From Arachidicoccus soli (GTDB taxonomy: Bacteria; Bacteroidota; Bacteroidia; Chitinophagales; Chitinophagaceae): a stretch of DNA of 64,000 bases. This document shows positions 52,911 through 60,496 of this stretch, piece after piece. The translations under genes and the position numbers were made by a program. The notes beneath the pieces are model-generated. The model was not told where the DNA came from and made no database searches. It worked only from the letters and a program-made list of their open reading frames with translations. The stretch spans positions 2,728,001 through 2,792,000 of the forward strand of contig NZ_CP032489.1 of NCBI RefSeq assembly GCF_003600625.1, given 5' to 3'. Positions within the stretch are counted from its first letter, which is position 1; every line of letters begins with the position of its first letter.

Positions 52911-53351
52911 TTAAGAGTGAAGTTTATTCCATTCATTTTCCCACATTTTATCTTTTAAATAAGTATCCGGGTCATATTGCCATTTGTTTAGCCGTTGTCT
53001 GTACCGATGATAAGCAGGCAACCCAGTTACGCAAAGCACTTGTTCCGTTTTACTCATTTTTTTCCAAATAGGCTCACAACGTTTCTTGTTTATCTTTTTG
53101 CCGTAGCCGTTCCAAAAATCGTTAAACGAAACTTCATATTCTGCCTCAACAGCTGTAAGGTTGTACTGCTTAACAAAATCTTCAAAAGCGGAAAACAATA
53201 CGGGAACAGCTTCCTTAAACGGCTGCCGCTGGTTTGGCAGCATCGAACAGTCGGAGAAGTCGATAACACTAACCATTTCGTTAATGCCATAGGCTACTTC
53301 TACATGCCCAAAGAAGTTTTTCGATGTAATTAAAAATCGTTTAATCATCAC
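52911..53351 (-). CDS. Hypothetical early protein (146 aa), replication-protein-like tail
   Basis: The C-terminal half (FNDFWNGYGKKINKKRCEPI, TGLPAYHRYRQRLNKWQYDP, DTYLKDKMWENEW) resembles the helical C-terminal region found in phage replication proteins, but no catalytic domain is present. It lies 14 bp from the DGR-adjacent gene. Confidence 0.5.
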   Translation of the reverse strand: MMIKRFLITSKNFFGHVEVAYGINEMVSVIDFSDCSMLPNQRQPFKEAVPVLFSAFEDFVKQYNLTAVEAEYEVSFNDFWNGYGKKINKKRCEPIWKKMSKTEQVLCVTGLPAYHRYRQRLNKWQYDPDTYLKDKMWENEWNKLHS

Positions 53352-53365
53352 TTAAAATTTATTTA

Positions 53366-53656
53366 TTAACTAAATTCCAATCTTGCGTTTCGCTCTATTA
53401 TCGTTGTAGAAAAAGGAAAATCTTCTTTCGGTATCTTCTGTAACACTTCCATCAACGCAGATGCATTCACAAAAACCACGCGTCTTTCGCCATGTAGTTC
53501 AATCTGCATTGTCAAGCATTTGCCGTTATATTTTGATGGCTCAATCTTAAAATCATAGACCACGATTTTTAAATTCAAAACGCTTTTTATGCTTATTTTA
53601 TTACCGACAAAAGCTTTCATTGTCGGCTGTATTCCGAAGTCTTTAAACTCTTTCAT
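53366..53656 (-). CDS. DGR-adjacent small protein, possible accessory factor
   Basis: 96 residues with beta-rich segments (KIVVYDFKIEPSKYNGKCLT, MQIELHGERRVVFVNASALM). It overlaps the reverse transcriptase stop by 14 bp, so it is translated with it. Its position suits an accessory protein of the DGR, but it does not resemble Avd (which is helical). I cannot name the family. Confidence 0.5.
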   Translation of the reverse strand: MKEFKDFGIQPTMKAFVGNKISIKSVLNLKIVVYDFKIEPSKYNGKCLTMQIELHGERRVVFVNASALMEVLQKIPKEDFPFSTTIIERNARLEFS

Positions 53657-54605
53657 TAGGTAACAATTTTTTTAATAAATGTCTGCTGTTGCACATCTTT
53701 GCCCAACCTATATACCCGCCGATAACCTGCTGCCCTTTGTGCTTAGCAACGGCACGCGCAAGGTTCTTTTTAATACTTTTACGCATCAAGGTATAATAGT
53801 GGTAAAACCGGCAGCCCAGCACATCAATGCCACGCGCTTCCACGGGGAAAATTTGATAATTACCTTTCACATCCAAATTCAATTCCTCTTTTAAATAAGT
53901 CCGAATTTTCGCGAGTAAAGCGTGCAAGTATGGTTTATCGCCTGCAAGGAAAATCATATCATCTACATACCGGAAATAGTGTTTTACGTGCATTTGCTCT
54001 TTTATCCAATGGTCGAAGTCGGTTAAATAGAAGTTCGATAAATATTGACTGCACAAATTGCCAATCGGTAAGCCCGGCGCGCTGTCTATTATCTCATTCA
54101 TAAAAGAAAGAAAACGATGGTCTTTGAATTTTCGGCGCAATTGCTTCTTTAAAATGTCGTGGTCAATGCTTGGGTAAAATTTGCGTATGTCAATTTTCAA
54201 ACAATATTTTGTTTCCCTCATATTCCGCAATGCGCGTTGCAGCTTACGAACGCCCAAATAAACGCCCCTGCCTTCTATGCACCCATAGGTATCGGCTGTG
54301 AACATCGCTAAAATATACGGGCGTACTACATTCATTGCAGCGTGCTGCGCAACGCGGTCGGGAAAGAACGGCAAACGAAAAATTTCACGAACTTTCGGTT
54401 CTTCAATAAAAAACGTGGTATATTTAGAGGTGCGGAAACTACCGTCGGCAAGCATTTTTTGCAGTTCGGCAAAATACTCATCCCGGTTAAGGTTATAACG
54501 TATAACGCCGTATTGCTTCGCTTTGCCACGTTGGGCAACTATTTCCGCACATTCCAAATTTTCTGTGCTGTGGATTTGATTGTATATATTGTTTACTCTT
54601 TTCAT
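53643..54605 (-). CDS. DGR reverse transcriptase
   Basis: 320 residues of the DGR/retron/group-II-intron RT family. Motif order: CLKIDIRKFYPSIDHDIL with Asp139, GLPIGNLCSQ at 178-187, the catalytic YVDD at 213-216, and a thumb (GIDVLGCRFYHYYTLMRK). The GLPIGN...SQ form is typical of DGR enzymes. It makes mutagenised cDNA from the template repeat RNA lying 115 bp upstream. No maturase or endonuclease domain is seen. Confidence 0.93.
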   Translation of the reverse strand: MKRVNNIYNQIHSTENLECAEIVAQRGKAKQYGVIRYNLNRDEYFAELQKMLADGSFRTSKYTTFFIEEPKVREIFRLPFFPDRVAQHAAMNVVRPYILAMFTADTYGCIEGRGVYLGVRKLQRALRNMRETKYCLKIDIRKFYPSIDHDILKKQLRRKFKDHRFLSFMNEIIDSAPGLPIGNLCSQYLSNFYLTDFDHWIKEQMHVKHYFRYVDDMIFLAGDKPYLHALLAKIRTYLKEELNLDVKGNYQIFPVEARGIDVLGCRFYHYYTLMRKSIKKNLARAVAKHKGQQVIGGYIGWAKMCNSRHLLKKLLPNERV

Positions 54606-54719
54606 TAGCCTTTACTTTAATAGGTCGTTTTCTCTACGTTTACCGGATACCAACGCCCTTTTAAGCATTCTGATATTTTTTGCCCTGTTGGCAAGGTCTG
54701 CGCTGTAAATATTCTAGTA

Positions 54720-54787
54720 AGGTGCGCCCCGACATACGAGTTCGTATCGTCGTTGTTCGTATCGTTGAACGAGAAACCGCCCGAACC
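54720..54787 (-). repeat. DGR template repeat (TR), 68 bp
   Basis: This 68-bp segment lies between the RT and the VR1 gene and is not part of a gene. On the minus strand it has 15 adenines. The two variable repeats match it at all but 9 and 6 positions. It would be transcribed and copied by the RT. A frame would read FSFNDTNNDDTNSYVG, with adenine-rich AAC codons at diversified positions. Confidence 0.93.
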
Positions 54788-54816
54788 CCGGGGAAACAGC
54801 GCACAACCTATAACCC

Positions 54817-55215
54817 TTATTTTATATTCAAAATAAAAATCTCATACAAGTCCGGATATTCTAATGCAATATCGCGCGCATCCACATGACTGTTGGACGA
54901 GAGGCGCGCCCCGACACACGAGTACGTACCGCCGCTGTTCGTAACGCTGAACGAGAACCCGCCCGAACCCGAACCCGGCTCATAACCTTCTTCTGCATAG
55001 AAATAAGGTTCATACTTCCTTTCTGAATGATTGGTAATATCTCTTACATTACCTTCCTTTTGGGCTTCGACAATAGTTGCCAGCATATACACTGCTTGCG
55101 TATATAATCCTTTATCTGCTGGTAGCCCATCTACGTTAGGGAGCGCGTCAGTGTGTCCCAATTTTGCGCAAGCGTCTTTAAATGCTTGCATGCTTTTTTC
55201 TGAAATTTGTAACAT
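54817..55215 (-). CDS. DGR target protein 1, small variable protein
   Basis: 132 residues. The N-terminal 80 are helical and not recognised. VR1 encodes residues 83-105 (GSGGFSFSVTNSGGTYSCVG is its start), followed by a conserved-looking tail (DIALEYPDLYEIF). It is not a tail fibre. The family is one I know from Bacteroidota as small proteins with a diversified GFSF...GARL segment. A binding role for the loop is probable, ligand unknown. Confidence 0.85.
   Translation of the reverse strand: MLQISEKSMQAFKDACAKLGHTDALPNVDGLPADKGLYTQAVYMLATIVEAQKEGNVRDITNHSERKYEPYFYAEEGYEPGSGSGGFSFSVTNSGGTYSCVGARLSSNSHVDARDIALEYPDLYEIFILNIK
54902..54969 (-). repeat. DGR variable repeat 1 (VR1)
   Basis: 68 bp, aligned without gaps to the TR at 54720. 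Eight differences fall at coding-strand adenines of the TR (6 to G, 2 to T) and one is at a T (T to G). The changed codons include AAC to AGC, GAT to GTT, GAT to GGT, AAC to TAC and TAT to TGT. Confidence 0.93.
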
Positions 55216-55248
55216 TGTTGTGGTTTTATAATTATGAAAAGAAATTGT

Positions 55249-55698
55249 TTATTTACCCGTTAAGTATGTCTTATAATCTTCGAGCATTATCTTGCCTAAG
55301 TGCGCAGCCTTTTCAGCCGTGTCCACGCGGAGGCGCGCCCCGACAGACGAGTACGTACCGTCGTCGTTCGTATCGTCGAACGAGAAACCGCCCGAACCGT
55401 TATTATAGAAATAAGGATAATAAAAGCATTCTCTTTCCGGTTTCCCTTCACGTAAAGCTTCAGCGAATGTTTTGATAGCAATTTCTGCGCGTTCGTAATC
55501 GTCCTTTGCAGAAGCGAACAGCGTATTAATGTCTTTGCCTGTTTCTATGCAGGCATCCCTTAAATCAAAACATCTTTCTAAAATGTTTTTGACAAAGTGT
55601 TTTTTTCCAAATAAATTTTCCAACAACTTTTTTCCTTTGTCGTTGGCTTCCGTGTGCGCTTTCATCGCGCTGTCTTTTGTAATTTGTAGTGTGTCCAT
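55249..55698 (-). CDS. DGR target protein 2, small variable protein
   Basis: 149 residues from ATG 55698 (MDTLQITKDSAMKAHTEAND). A longer frame starts at 55788. VR2 encodes residues 101-123 (GSGGFSFDDTNDDGTYSSVG is its start), followed by the tail DTAEKAAHLGKIMLEDYK. It is paralogous to target protein 1 at the C-terminus only. The two lie 33 bp apart and are likely co-transcribed with the TR and RT. Confidence 0.85.
   Translation of the reverse strand: MDTLQITKDSAMKAHTEANDKGKKLLENLFGKKHFVKNILERCFDLRDACIETGKDINTLFASAKDDYERAEIAIKTFAEALREGKPERECFYYPYFYNNGSGGFSFDDTNDDGTYSSVGARLRVDTAEKAAHLGKIMLEDYKTYLTGK
55331..55398 (-). repeat. DGR variable repeat 2 (VR2)
   Basis: 68 bp, aligned without gaps to the TR. 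All six differences are at coding-strand adenines of the TR (4 to G, 1 to T, 1 to C). The changed codons are AAC to GAC (twice), GAT to GGT, AAC to TAC, TAT to TCT and CAC to CGC. Confidence 0.93.
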
Positions 55699-55791
55699 TG
55701 TTTTTGTTTTATTGTTTAAAATATTGCATCCCATGTAAAAAAACGGGTCATATTTTGACCGTAAAAATTTATTAATTATATCCTCCATAAA

Positions 55792-56307
55792 TCAATATTT
55801 AAAATCTGTCCAGTGAATAATTTTGCCATTCCAAGCGGTTTTACTCTTCGGAAAAAACCAATCGATAAATTGATTGCGTGAATCAAAGCCGTCATTTTTT
55901 ATCAACTTTTCAATATCATTGCAATACAGATATTTTTCATCGACCGTTATTTCCATACGCCCCCTTAAATAAGTAATAAATACATCCTGTGTACTCACAC
56001 ACTTCACAACCGGCGCAAACTGAAACCTGTCCTTTGTGCGGTTATTAATCACAAAATGTATATCATTTCCCTTGTCCCATCTGTCTCCTTTGTCCTCACG
56101 CATAGTGTGAATCTTCGGATGTTTGAGCCGGGTATTAGACGGTAGTTCGTCCCAGTCTTTGCCGAATTTTTTCATATACTTTTGCGTGTAAACAGGAAAT
56201 GTATTTTCGGCATCGGCTATATCATTTCTAAAAAGCCCCTCCCAAATCTTTTCAATAAAGAAATTCTGCGTTCCGTTTTTAAATTTTGTTGAAAATGATA
56301 GTGTCAT
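55792..56307 (-). CDS. ASCH/PUA-like protein (171 aa)
   Basis: The segment HPKIHTMREDKGDRWDKGND, then IHFVINNRTKDRFQFAP, resembles the ASCH domain (a PUA-like RNA-binding fold), in which KxHTxR and a following aromatic region are conserved. Probably an RNA-binding accessory protein. It starts inside the stop codon of the small membrane protein (ATGA). Confidence 0.55.
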   Translation of the reverse strand: MTLSFSTKFKNGTQNFFIEKIWEGLFRNDIADAENTFPVYTQKYMKKFGKDWDELPSNTRLKHPKIHTMREDKGDRWDKGNDIHFVINNRTKDRFQFAPVVKCVSTQDVFITYLRGRMEITVDEKYLYCNDIEKLIKNDGFDSRNQFIDWFFPKSKTAWNGKIIHWTDFKY

Positions 56308-56396
56308 TTCTTCCTCCTTTTTTGGTTGGCCTCCAAAATGCTTGCGATACTGTCGCTAAACAGCCAACAGGCCGCAATGATGATAATCAGTTCCAT
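56304..56396 (-). CDS. Small membrane protein (30 aa)
   Basis: ATG 56396 reads MELIIIIAACWLFSDSIASI then LEANQKRRKK and stops at TGA, which overlaps the ATG of the next gene. One membrane helix with a basic tail. It is too short for most gene finders. Its coupled position supports it as real. Confidence 0.5.
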   Translation of the reverse strand: MELIIIIAACWLFSDSIASILEANQKRRKK

Positions 56397-56402
56397 AATT
56401 TT

Positions 56403-57062
56403 TTAATTTTTAGCTTTAATTAATTTGTTCAGTTCCTTTTTACCAAAGTGTTGCAACGCCCCCGCTTCCCAAATCACATAATTGCTTATCCGTCCGCCCC
56501 GGCTGATGATATGCGCCACATAGTGCGATACAAATACTTTCACAGTGGCGTCGTAGTAAATATTTATACCCGTTTTGCCAGATGGCCTCTTGCCTTCCGC
56601 GTGGCTTATAAATATGAAAGATTTCCGCGGAAATGCTTCTTTAAGCCGTTTGTATTTCCTGTAATCTATATCCCAATATTGCAGGCTGTCGATAATGATA
56701 AAACGCTCCCGGTTGCGCCCTTTCAAATAATCGAACAAGGTTTCGTAATTACTGGTGTGGTCGGTAAACCGGATATTCGTGTAATATTCATCCTCCGCAA
56801 AAGCACGGTTAATATTGCGCTGTACGGTCGCGGAAATTCCCTCTTCCAGTGCCACATACAGTATCGTTCCCAAATGCATTATTTCGCGGATAATTTGCAT
56901 TATAAAGGAAGATTTGCCGTTCCCCGAATCTCCAAAAGCCAACATTATAAATGAGTTGGGTATTTCGCCAAAGGTATTTTTCCAATCATCCGACATATCT
57001 GGAAGGTGTTTAAAATCCCTTTCCTTCATCACTTTTAGCGATACCTTTCTTATTTTACCCAT
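56403..57062 (-). CDS. RecA-like P-loop ATPase
   Basis: 219 residues with Walker A FGDSGNGKSSF (44-51) and Walker B FIIIDSLQYWD. The size and motifs suit a RecA/RadA-type ATPase, found among Mu-like early genes in this phylum. It probably helps recombination or replication. No partner shown. Confidence 0.7.
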   Translation of the reverse strand: MGKIRKVSLKVMKERDFKHLPDMSDDWKNTFGEIPNSFIMLAFGDSGNGKSSFIMQIIREIMHLGTILYVALEEGISATVQRNINRAFAEDEYYTNIRFTDHTSNYETLFDYLKGRNRERFIIIDSLQYWDIDYRKYKRLKEAFPRKSFIFISHAEGKRPSGKTGINIYYDATVKVFVSHYVAHIISRGGRISNYVIWEAGALQHFGKKELNKLIKAKN

Positions 57063-57164
57063 TTTTTCCTTCCCTTTTTTGTCGGCGTTTTCGCCTGTAA
57101 CCGTTTATTTTATTACACTTTCTTCTTTTTCAACTATGCAGAATACCCTGTTTTTCTGCACATT

Positions 57165-57563
57165 TTAGGCATCAACTGCCACTTTTTTGCCCGCTTTTAT
57201 ATCCATTTCTACACAATATTCGCAACCATCCTGCGCCAATATCTCCAGCCCCAACACGTTGGCAATATGAAATTCCATTGCCGCGCCCCGGCTGTCCATC
57301 CAATCGGATAATAGATAAATAGCATTGCAAAACGTAGTTAAATGGTATATATCCATTTTTAAAATTTCCGACCTGTCTTTCTCTTCGCTCAATGGCGGCA
57401 GGTTGCAATCTCGCCGATTCCAGTTTTGTTTAATCAGCAGTTCGATGGGGTTAATCACATTGTATCCTTCGGCCTCCAATTTTGTTTGCGCCGTGGCAAA
57501 CTTTTTTACCACTTCGTCGAATGACAGGCCTTTGATTTTACCCGCGATATAAATTGTTTTCAT
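57165..57563 (-). CDS. DUF4406 protein (nucleoside deoxyribosyltransferase-like fold)
   Basis: 132 residues starting MKTIYIAGKIKGLSFDEVVK. The IYIAGK start, the NPIELL segment and MDIYHLTTFCNAIYLLSDWM are the DUF4406 pattern, related to N-deoxyribosyltransferases. The residue pattern DWMDSRGAAMEF is at the expected active-site region. Enzyme activity is not proven for this family. Early phage gene. Confidence 0.75.
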   Translation of the reverse strand: MKTIYIAGKIKGLSFDEVVKKFATAQTKLEAEGYNVINPIELLIKQNWNRRDCNLPPLSEEKDRSEILKMDIYHLTTFCNAIYLLSDWMDSRGAAMEFHIANVLGLEILAQDGCEYCVEMDIKAGKKVAVDA

Positions 57564-57659
57564 TTATTATTTTTTTTGCTCGTTATAAAAAATCATACAA
57601 ATCCCATTCATCAACCCAAATCCCGGTTCAGACTTTTTGTGCAAAGCAGTAGCTAATTG

Positions 57660-57697
57660 CACGTCATTGCGAGCGAGGCACGAGCGTGGCAATCTCT
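57660..57697. repeat. REP-like repeat, copy B
   Basis: CACGTCATTGCGAGCGAGGC then ACGAGCGTGGCAATCTCT. One mismatch from copy A at 48380. It lies in the gap between the DUF4406 and DUF3164 genes. Confidence 0.7.
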
Positions 57698-57719
57698 GTT
57701 TTGCGATAATGTTTAGTGT

Positions 57720-58340
57720 TTAAATACTGGAGAAGTTCAAATCGATATTCACGTACTTACCGTCCTCGTCCTTCACCCATACATTAATGTAGGTCTTGGA
57801 ACTATCGCGGCGGATAGCTTTGTCAATCAACTTACAGGCTTCGGTAAATAGCTTGTCGTTAATGCGGTCGGCGTGGCGTTTGATGGATAAAATTTTCTTG
57901 ACATCCATCCTGCCCTTGCTCGTTTCAAAAGCCGAAAGGATAAGGGTCTTCATTATCTCGTCTATGCCTTCGGTGTTGCGGGTAAAGAACTCGTCAAACT
58001 TTGCTTTAGCGGCACCGATGGTATTTTCGTCAAAGCTAATGCGCTCATTCACGTTTACTTCCAACTTCACATTCCGATCAAATGTGTAAAACACTTTGTT
58101 GCCCTTGCCCGCTTCTGTATTGTTTTCTTTTAAGAAAAGTTCATACAGTGCAGCAGCTTCTTTCTGTGCATACTCTTTAAATTTCTGCAATTGCTCATTT
58201 GCCGCCAATGCTTTCCGCGCAATGGCCGGAAGGTTCTTTTCGCAACTACGCTCGTAGGCGGTTGTGCGGTTGTATGGCACAGGCTCTCCGGCTTCATTGT
58301 ACCATGTTTTTTCCGTCGATTTTTGTTGTTTAATTTCCAT
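57720..58340 (-). CDS. DUF3164 protein
   Basis: 206 residues from ATG 58340 (MEIKQQKSTEKTWYNEAGEP). NRTTAYERSCEKNLPAIARK and IDKAIRRDSSKTYINVWVKD match DUF3164, an early protein of Mu-like prophages. Suggested roles involve DNA protection, unproven. A longer frame starts at 58364. Confidence 0.75.
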   Translation of the reverse strand: MEIKQQKSTEKTWYNEAGEPVPYNRTTAYERSCEKNLPAIARKALAANEQLQKFKEYAQKEAAALYELFLKENNTEAGKGNKVFYTFDRNVKLEVNVNERISFDENTIGAAKAKFDEFFTRNTEGIDEIMKTLILSAFETSKGRMDVKKILSIKRHADRINDKLFTEACKLIDKAIRRDSSKTYINVWVKDEDGKYVNIDLNFSSI

Positions 58341-58360
58341 TTTTGAATTTTTATTTTGAA

Positions 58361-58711
58361 TCAATATGTATATGCCTTATCCACTTTGTTACAGATGTCG
58401 AGTAAAAGGTTACTTGTATAATCAAGCGTTATCAATTTCACAACCTCAAAGCTGAACGCTACCCGCAGCGCAAAGCCCATTACTGGCGTAAGCGTTATTT
58501 TATACTTCATTTTCGCTTTGTACTTTTTTTCGTCGCGCTTCTTTTCCAGCATTACCCACAACTCTTCCAACGCGGCTATTACAAGCCTGTCCTCGTCCAG
58601 TGTGTCGGGTGTTGAAAATTCAAGCGAACTTTTAAACATCTCAATCGCTTTCTGCACAGCTTCGGCCAAGCAGTCCAACGCATCGTGCCGTATGTCTATC
58701 TTTAAAATCAT
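58361..58711 (-). CDS. Hypothetical early protein (116 aa)
   Basis: Helical N-terminus (LDCLAEAVQKAIEMFKSSLE) and a basic middle (VMLEKKRDEKKYKAKMKYKI). No family recognised. It overlaps the neighbouring gene by 4 bp and belongs to the early operon. Confidence 0.5.
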   Translation of the reverse strand: MILKIDIRHDALDCLAEAVQKAIEMFKSSLEFSTPDTLDEDRLVIAALEELWVMLEKKRDEKKYKAKMKYKITLTPVMGFALRVAFSFEVVKLITLDYTSNLLLDICNKVDKAYTY

Positions 58712-59139
58712 TGTAATTTGTTTAATAATATTTGGCTGTCTATAATCGTAATCGTCGATTTATATTTTGGATAAAAATTTTCATCTTGGTATTTAATGAA
58801 AGACCGGGCCGTGGTAATAAGGTTCATAATGCTTGTGTGGTCCCGCATTTTCAAATACTTCGCTATTTCCTTTAACGTCAAGTGGCTATAATCTTTCAGT
58901 ATCAGTGCCACAGCCCGCCGTGCATCTACAATATTGCGCAATCGGCTATTGCCTGTCAGCTGGTTAAGGCTAATGCCATAAGTCTGCCTTATCACAGAAG
59001 CTACATAAGTAAACGAAATGCTCACAATTTCCGGCGCTATCAGCAGCCGCACCTTACTGTTCGTTTGTTTAAATATTTCTGCTTCAGCATTTTGCAACAC
59101 CGATTTTACGGCGGCTATCTGCAATAGTTCTACCTGCAT
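58708..59139 (-). CDS. DnaA domain IV-like DNA-binding protein
   Basis: 143 residues. The C-terminal part (ARRAVALILKDYSHLTLKEI, MRDHTSIMNLITTARSF) matches the DnaA C-terminal helix-turn-helix domain, including the DHTSxM box that reads DnaA boxes. No AAA+ domain is present. It may steer replication initiation or regulate transcription. Early operon. Confidence 0.7.
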   Translation of the reverse strand: MQVELLQIAAVKSVLQNAEAEIFKQTNSKVRLLIAPEIVSISFTYVASVIRQTYGISLNQLTGNSRLRNIVDARRAVALILKDYSHLTLKEIAKYLKMRDHTSIMNLITTARSFIKYQDENFYPKYKSTITIIDSQILLNKLQ

Positions 59140-59525
59140 AGCATTTCTTTTTGAATATTTTTAATATCCTCCCACACAGTAGCCGGTGGCAGTGTTTCCC
59201 GCAATAGTGGGTCTATATTGTGCAGGTGGCAGTAAAGTTCATACACACGCTGTTGGTTAAACCCGTCCGGGAACACAAACGTCAGCATACTTTCATCAGC
59301 GTTCCACCAAATCACTTTCCACCAGTTCCAAAACGCCCGGCTGCGCTCTACGCACTGTATCAATTCCTCTAACTTGTAATACCGGTTGATAAAATCAAGG
59401 CCGTTGTCGTAGATGAACTGGCCATACCGCATTTCATTCCAGCCGAGCAAGGCGCATATTTCTGCCTGTATTACAGCAATTTCGGCTTTGCGCTGCGCTA
59501 TATAGGTTTGTTTCTTTTCTGCCAT
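59130..59525 (-). CDS. Hypothetical early protein (131 aa)
   Basis: WNEMRYGQFIYDNGLDFINRYY shortened to its core, with aromatic-rich FWNWWKVIWWNADESML and REMTLPP-like RETLPPATVWEDI. Found just after MuB, a position held by a small unknown in many such phages. It overlaps the DnaA-like gene by 10 bp. Confidence 0.5.
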   Translation of the reverse strand: MAEKKQTYIAQRKAEIAVIQAEICALLGWNEMRYGQFIYDNGLDFINRYYKLEELIQCVERSRAFWNWWKVIWWNADESMLTFVFPDGFNQQRVYELYCHLHNIDPLLRETLPPATVWEDIKNIQKEMLCR

Positions 59526-59547
59526 TATTTTGGAGTTTAAGCGTTAT

Positions 59548-60411
59548 TTAAGCGGCTTTAAGAGCTTGCATTAATTTATACTTATGTATAGCTCTCTTTA
59601 CACGGCGTATATCTCCTTCGCAAGTGTTACATATCTCGGCGATAGTCTGCTGGTCGTCGCAACCATTCACCTCGCATATCTCGGCAATTTCTCTTTTACT
59701 TGGCGGCGGCACATGAATAAACGACCGTCCTACACGGCTATATATCTCTGAATAACCTTTTTTGCTTAACCGTACCCCTTTTTTAATCCGCTTTTCCAAA
59801 ACTTCAGTACCTGCAATTATCAACCCGCACTTACCTTCCAGTCTGTTGTAAATTGTAATGAAAAACAAAAACACTTCGTCTTTCAGCTTATCATATTCAT
59901 CGAGGTAAAAGACAGGTTCTTTCATTCTTAGAACAGTTTCTACAATTCCGTCCATCATTTCGGCAACGCCGTATCCGCTGCCATCTTTTCCCATTGCAGC
60001 AAACATTTCATTGAGAAAGGTTTTTTTATTAAAATGTTCGGCACAGCTTACGACAAAAGTGTTTTCTTTTTTTGAGGCGTACCATTCTGGTACTTCACTT
60101 TTGCCGTTGCCTGTATTACCGATTAAAGCAAACACATTTCCATATTCTTTGGCATCTGCCACAATGGTAATAATGGTATTCATACCGAGTGTTTCCACAA
60201 GATGCCAAACACCTTTAGCATCATAGCCAACCTGCTTACCAATGGAAGTAAACATTTCGTCGCTGATGCTTTCCCACCTGCCTTTCAGCAGTTGAATAAT
60301 GGTAGCCTCGCTTACACCTTTGAGGTTTGCAGCCGCTTTAGACTGCGAAGGGAATTGCTCAATAAACTGCTTGAGCATCGTTTGTATTTCCGTTTTTTGT
60401 TGCTGTGTCAT
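59548..60411 (-). CDS. MuB-like transposition ATPase
   Basis: 287 residues. An N-terminal helix-turn-helix (SKAAANLKGVSEATIIQLLK) precedes an AAA+ ATPase with Walker A GNTGNGKS (98-105) and Walker B VFYLDEYD (167-174). MuB-type proteins bind target DNA, activate the transposase and give target immunity. It follows the transposase gene. Confidence 0.88.
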   Translation of the reverse strand: MTQQQKTEIQTMLKQFIEQFPSQSKAAANLKGVSEATIIQLLKGRWESISDEMFTSIGKQVGYDAKGVWHLVETLGMNTIITIVADAKEYGNVFALIGNTGNGKSEVPEWYASKKENTFVVSCAEHFNKKTFLNEMFAAMGKDGSGYGVAEMMDGIVETVLRMKEPVFYLDEYDKLKDEVFLFFITIYNRLEGKCGLIIAGTEVLEKRIKKGVRLSKKGYSEIYSRVGRSFIHVPPPSKREIAEICEVNGCDDQQTIAEICNTCEGDIRRVKRAIHKYKLMQALKAA

Positions 60412-60496
60412 AACCTGTGTTTTATTATTTATAAATCAAAATTCAACCTAAACGCAATGCCTCCTTAGTCAAAGCTTGAACAAAATTTGAGCAAGA

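Noticed and set aside
53643-54605. Reading the reverse transcriptase as a retron or group II intron enzyme
   Set aside because: There is no maturase or HNH domain and no msr/msd-like RNA. The nearby TR/VR set with adenine-only changes makes a DGR the clear choice.
54605-54817. The template repeat as the end of a third target gene
   Set aside because: The frame through the TR is open for a while but has no start codon upstream of the repeat, and the VR1 gene ends before it. It is better read as the non-coding template RNA region.
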